Below, piece by piece: positions 60,678-64,000 of a stretch of DNA of 64,000 bases (position 1 is the first letter of the stretch; each line of letters starts with the position of its first letter). The position numbers and the translations under genes were made by a program. Source of the stretch: Roseovarius sp. MMSF_3359. GTDB lineage: Bacteria > Pseudomonadota > Alphaproteobacteria > Rhodobacterales > Rhodobacteraceae. The DNA lies in assembly GCF_030733385.1 (NCBI RefSeq), contig NZ_JASHJC010000013.1:62001-126000 (forward strand), in the 5' to 3' direction. Below the pieces are notes generated by a model. The model was not told the origin of the DNA. It worked only from the letters and a program-made list of their open reading frames with translations, and ran no database searches.

Positions 60678-62122
60678 TGGTTCAGGTCATCTTGCCCGAG
60701 ATCGGTACATGGGAGACTTGGCGCACAAAGGCACGTGGCCTGCTTCTTGCTGCGATCCCTCCCGAAGAGGTCTTTTGGTCCTTCGGAACAGCCGCGCCAA
60801 CACTCTTTGCGGAAGAGGAATACGAAAGCGGATCGGGCGGCGCGTTCGCTGTCCCCAAATCGTTTCTGACGCTCGCAAAGACGGTCGTCTGGCATGCCGA
60901 CCCCGAACGCTTCGCACAGCTCTACACGCTCCTCTGGCGCCTCCGCCAGACACCGGGGTTAATGGCCGACAGAGGGGATGCGGCATTGGCGCGGCTTTGG
61001 TCCATGGAGAAATCCGTGCGCCGCGACATGCACAAGATGCGCGCTTTCCTGCGCTTCCGCGAAGTTGACCACGGGGTCAGAGATCGCCGCCGCTTTTCCG
61101 CATGGTTCGAGCCGTCGCACCACATCCTCGAACCCAACGCCGCGTTTTTCGCCCGACGTTTTGGCGACATGGATTGGCTTATCGCTACTCCCACGCTCAG
61201 CGCCCGCTTCGAGAATGGCGAGATCTCCTTCGAACCCGGGCAAGCGAAACCCGGCCTTCCGGAGGATAGGACCGAGGAGCTTTGGACGACCTATTACAAG
61301 AATATCTTCAACCCCGCCCGCCTGAAGGTGAAAGCGATGGCGGCGGAAATGCCAAAGAAATACTGGAAGAACCTACCAGAAGCCGCTGCGATCCCCGAAC
61401 TTATCGCCAGCGCACAGCAGCGGGTGGTGGAGATGCAGGAAACGGCCCCGACCAAGCCGCCGTTGCGCGCAGATCGTATCCTTTCATGCCTGCCAAAACG
61501 GAACGCACCCGTGACCGGCACCCCAGCCACCATTCCTCAACTTTCTCTGGCTTTGAGGGATTGCCAACGCTGCCCATTACATTGCGCCGCGACGCAAGCC
61601 GTCCCCGGGGAAGGCCCTTCCAATGCCGATGTGATGATTGTCGGCGAACAACCTGGCGACCGCGAGGACCTGGAGGGCCGGCCTTTCGTTGGCCCTGCCG
61701 GCCAGCTCCTCGACCGCATTGCGCGGGAAGCGGGGCTGGATCGCAACAACGCATTTGTCACCAACGCCGTGAAGCATTTCAAATTCCGTCCGCGCGGCAA
61801 ACGCCGCATCCATCAGCACCCGAATGCAAGCGAGGTACAAAGCTGCAAATGGTGGCTCGACCTGGAACGTGAGCTTGTCCGGCCAAAACTCATTCTTGCA
61901 ATGGGTGGGACCGCGGCCGGCGCGGTCACGGGCGAGGCAAAGAACGTGATGGCGCGCCGCGGCCAGTTCGAGGTTGCTGCCGACGGCACTCCTGTCCTTG
62001 TGACAGTCCATCCGTCTTATCTTCTGCGGGTGCCGGATGCTGCTGCGCGAAGAGACGGGGAAGGGAACTTCCGGGCAGATCTTGCGAAAGCGACCGCCTT
62101 CCTTCGACAGACATGCGGCTGA
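60677..62122 (+). CDS. udgX: DUF4130 protein fused to UdgX uracil-DNA glycosylase
   Basis: 481 aa. Residues about 1-260 are the DUF4130 domain (YTLLWRLRQTPGLMADRGD, MRAFLRFREV, HHILEPNAAFFARRF), the usual partner of the radical SAM protein. Residues about 285-481 are a family-4-like UDG with motif A GEQPGDREDLEGRPFVGPAG and the UdgX-specific loop KRRIHQHPN, whose His379 corresponds to the residue that bonds covalently to the uracil site. Cys296, 299, 303 and 390 are candidate Fe-S ligands. The one-base overlap with the upstream gene indicates translational coupling. Confidence 0.93.
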   Translation: MVQVILPEIGTWETWRTKARGLLLAAIPPEEVFWSFGTAAPTLFAEEEYESGSGGAFAVPKSFLTLAKTVVWHADPERFAQLYTLLWRLRQTPGLMADRGDAALARLWSMEKSVRRDMHKMRAFLRFREVDHGVRDRRRFSAWFEPSHHILEPNAAFFARRFGDMDWLIATPTLSARFENGEISFEPGQAKPGLPEDRTEELWTTYYKNIFNPARLKVKAMAAEMPKKYWKNLPEAAAIPELIASAQQRVVEMQETAPTKPPLRADRILSCLPKRNAPVTGTPATIPQLSLALRDCQRCPLHCAATQAVPGEGPSNADVMIVGEQPGDREDLEGRPFVGPAGQLLDRIAREAGLDRNNAFVTNAVKHFKFRPRGKRRIHQHPNASEVQSCKWWLDLERELVRPKLILAMGGTAAGAVTGEAKNVMARRGQFEVAADGTPVLVTVHPSYLLRVPDAAARRDGEGNFRADLAKATAFLRQTCG

Positions 62123-62276
62123 CCTGAACCGGCTGCCTTATGGCGAATGCTTTTTCCGTCGTGTTGGTGTCGCCTTTGGCTTCGAGCCACTTTCCGGATA
62201 AGCGATCCGTCATCGGTTCGATCGTGCAGGCCCGCCAATTGGCGGCAAGTTACCGCGATCCTGTCACAGATTAGTG

Positions 62277-62302
62277 GGAACTTTCTCACGGCCTGCGCGG
62301 TT
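62277..62302 (+). promoter_or_regulatory. Weak EcfG-like promoter
   Basis: GGAAC (62277-62281), 17 nt, GGTT (62299-62302), one mismatch, about 100 nt before the DUF998 gene. Confidence 0.25.
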
Positions 62303-62404
62303 GGTGTTAAGACTGCAACCAAGGACCTTGCAATCGACCTGACCGTCAGCGTTTCATCATGCGTGAGCGTATCCGACGCCAGGCTTTACCGAGAAGATAT
62401 CACC

Positions 62405-63046
62405 TTGCAGATAACCTCATCCGCGCCGAATTCGGAGCTTCTCTTTGGTGCCGCAACGGTTGCGATCGTCGGCAATGCAGCGATGCTAATGGGAAATGTC
62501 ATTGGCAGTATGGTCGTACCAAATCATGACTGGGTCGCCGATACAGTGAGCGACCTTGCCGCCGGGAAATACGAGATCATTCAGGATGTCGCGCTCTACG
62601 GCTATGCCAGTGCGCTCGTCGCCTGCGCTGTGGCCGCCGCGCACCTTCACCTTGACGGCACACGCTGGAATGTCGGCATCGCGTGTCTCGCGTTGCTGGC
62701 GATGTGTGTGGTCGTGATTGGGGCACGCAATGAATATGGCGACAATGACAACGAGGGTGTCGTCATTCACATCTACGTCGTCTACGTGATCGGCCTGTTG
62801 TTTGCCGTGCTCTTCTTGTCTCTGGCGCGGGGGCTCGGCAAGATTGCACGGCGATATGGCATCATGAGCTATTGCTGCGCTGCGCTTTGGATTATCGGGG
62901 CGCCGGTCTTTTTCTTTATGCCGACCGGGTACGATGGCGCTTACGAACGTGGATTAGGGGTCATCACGATGATCTGGGTGCTTTCCTTTTCCTGGATGCT
63001 GATCTCCCTTGCACGGGGCGAGCGGCAGACACCGTCTCAACCCTGA
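62405..63046 (+). CDS. DUF998 membrane protein
   Basis: About 213 aa with six membrane helices; NHDWVADTVSDLAAGKYEIIQDVALYGYA is typical of DUF998. The start is uncertain: a TTG at 62405 with GAGAAG 8 nt upstream is used; GTG at 62363 is an alternative, and the longer frame to 62147 is not coding-like. Function unknown. The DUF421 gene follows by 10 nt. Confidence 0.75.
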   Translation: MQITSSAPNSELLFGAATVAIVGNAAMLMGNVIGSMVVPNHDWVADTVSDLAAGKYEIIQDVALYGYASALVACAVAAAHLHLDGTRWNVGIACLALLAMCVVVIGARNEYGDNDNEGVVIHIYVVYVIGLLFAVLFLSLARGLGKIARRYGIMSYCCAALWIIGAPVFFFMPTGYDGAYERGLGVITMIWVLSFSWMLISLARGERQTPSQP

Positions 63047-63056
63047 GGCTGGTTCC

Positions 63057-63587
63057 ATGTTTCTGGATCATATCGTTGCCGATGCCGTCGCCAAAGGTCT
63101 CCTGCTCAGCGCGCTAGGCCTGGGGTGGATCATTCTTCTTGTTCGGATCGTCGGACTGCGTTCGTTTTCCAAGATGACAAATTTCGACTTTGTCATGACC
63201 GTCGCAATGGGATCCCTGTTGGCCGGGGCGGCGCAGACGAGCAAATGGGTTGATCTGGTCCAGATCATGACCGCCATGGCCGCACTATTCCTGATGCAAT
63301 TTGGGGCCGCCTGGCTTCGTCAAAGGTCCGATCAACTGGATGCGGCACTTCAGAATTCGCCGGTATTGCTGATGAAGGACGGCAAAGTCCTGCATGCCGC
63401 GCTCCGCGAAACACGCGTGACCGAAAGCGATCTTATGGCAAAACTCCGCGAAGCGAATGCGTTGGACCTTTCATCGGTCAGGGCGGTTATTCTCGAGACA
63501 ACCGGTGACGTCTCGGTCCTCCACGGCAATTCGGTTGACCAAGCCCTTCTGCGTGATGTTCGCCAGACAACCGACACCGATCGCTAA
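63057..63587 (+). CDS. DUF421 (YetF-like) membrane protein
   Basis: 176 aa. Three N-terminal helices (about 12-85) include IVGLRSFSKMTNFDFVMTVAMGSLLA, the DUF421 core, followed by a soluble alpha/beta domain (SPVLLMKDGKVLHAALRETRVTESDLMAKLRE). Shorter than YetF. Function unknown. ATG at 63057 with GAGG upstream; operon with the DUF998 gene. Confidence 0.88.
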   Translation: MFLDHIVADAVAKGLLLSALGLGWIILLVRIVGLRSFSKMTNFDFVMTVAMGSLLAGAAQTSKWVDLVQIMTAMAALFLMQFGAAWLRQRSDQLDAALQNSPVLLMKDGKVLHAALRETRVTESDLMAKLREANALDLSSVRAVILETTGDVSVLHGNSVDQALLRDVRQTTDTDR

Positions 63588-63718
63588 GTCCTCCACAAAG
63601 ATAATCCGAGTTTCCAAGGTCGAACATGTTTCGCAGCGGCTTGGCGCATCGCCACGCTGCTTCTGTCGGCAGGGCAAAAGGACGACGATGGACAAGTCCG
63701 AGGAAGCGCGTGCAGCGG

Positions 63719-64000
63719 TTAGGTCTCTGTCTTTTCGTCAACCGCCGCTTTGCCTAATGTATCGGCCTTTACGGCGCCCCGGGACCCCATCGGCATGTCA
63801 GGGCCCGTCGTGGTGTCTTTTCGCGTCTGAGCTTCGATCTCGGCGTTCAGTTCCGCGCCAAAGAGGATGATGAAGGCCGAGATCCAGAACCACATCAGCA
63901 AGACAATCACGCCTGCAAGGGTGCCGAAGCTTTCATTGTAAGAACCGAAGTTGCTGACGTAGAAAGCAAACCCGGCGGAGGCGATGATCCACACGAGGCA
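63719..64000 (-). CDS. YihY/BrkB-family membrane protein, C-terminal fragment
   Basis: The frame runs off the right edge, so the start is missing. The visible 93 residues hold the last two membrane helices (VWIIASAGFAFYVSNFGSY and LAGVIVLLMWFWISAFIILFGAELNAEIE), the diagnostic end of the BrkB/YihY family, then a hydrophilic tail. Convergent with the DUF421 gene. Confidence 0.88.
   Translation of the reverse strand, partial: CLVWIIASAGFAFYVSNFGSYNESFGTLAGVIVLLMWFWISAFIILFGAELNAEIEAQTRKDTTTGPDMPMGSRGAVKADTLGKAAVDEKTET

Noticed and set aside
1-64000. CRISPR arrays, tRNA or rRNA genes, prophage or IS elements
   Set aside because: No regularly spaced repeats, cloverleaf-like sequences, rRNA signatures, integrase or intact transposase genes were recognised when reading the window.

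Overview
The window looks like a chromosomal segment of an alphaproteobacterium, most likely a Rhodobacteraceae (Roseobacter-group) member. The sequence is GC-rich with GC-rich wobble positions. The gene content fits this group: polyamine-type ABC operons, an lpdA with a divergent XRE/cupin regulator, several class III adenylate cyclases, UdgX beside a DNA-repair radical SAM gene, and sites resembling EcfG stress promoters (GGAAC-N16/17-CGTT). No rRNA, tRNA, CRISPR array, intact insertion sequence or prophage was recognised. The taxonomic call is an inference from gene content only.

Layout. (1) 0-6.2 kb: lpdA and a divergent XRE/cupin regulator, then an MCE-type pqi operon in which PqiA is split into two genes. 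(2) 6.3-12.8 kb: a GntR regulator, an ADP-ribosylglycohydrolase, a PfkB kinase and a complete polyamine-type ABC importer. This is a probable uptake and catabolic operon for an N-riboside-like compound, comparable to E. coli yegTUVW but with an ABC importer. (3) 12.9-20.2 kb: an MFS transporter with an unknown GNAT-like protein, a PAS-GGDEF-EAL protein, a GNAT acetyltransferase and a TTC38-like TPR protein. (4) 20.5-30.3 kb: a cyclic-nucleotide signalling island with a TetR regulator, two soluble adenylate cyclases, a DUF3095 cyclase-like protein, a PDE-like HD phosphohydrolase, a membrane cyclic-nucleotide-binding protein, a MATE exporter and a membrane/ferredoxin/cyclase fusion. (5) 30.8-31.6 kb: a paralogue of the unknown protein at 14 kb. 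(6) 31.9-38.3 kb: a four-gene MoxR / degenerate vWA / beta-propeller ternary system. (7) 38.6-43.4 kb: a polyamine ABC operon ending in N-carbamoylputrescine amidase. (8) 43.4-44.8 kb: a gene-poor stretch. (9) 44.8-64 kb: an envelope, osmotic and DNA-protection region (App1 phosphatase, CreA, two MscS channels, PRC-barrel protein, AI-2E-family permease, DUF202, DUF2254, small secreted proteins, STAS-like protein, topoisomerase IB, host-attachment-like protein, radical SAM plus DUF4130-UdgX, DUF998, DUF421 and a BrkB-family fragment cut by the window edge).

Two parts stand out as systems. The 20-30 kb island appears to hold synthesis, hydrolysis and sensing of a cyclic nucleotide side by side, with one cyclase linked to an Fe-S domain and a His-rich membrane domain. 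The 31.9-38.3 kb cassette matches the MoxR-vWA-beta-propeller ternary arrangement proposed as an NTP-dependent conflict system. A third theme is regulatory: three exact EcfG-type promoter matches lie a short way upstream of genes between 49 and 54 kb, with weaker matches nearby. This suggests that much of the right-hand third belongs to the general stress regulon.
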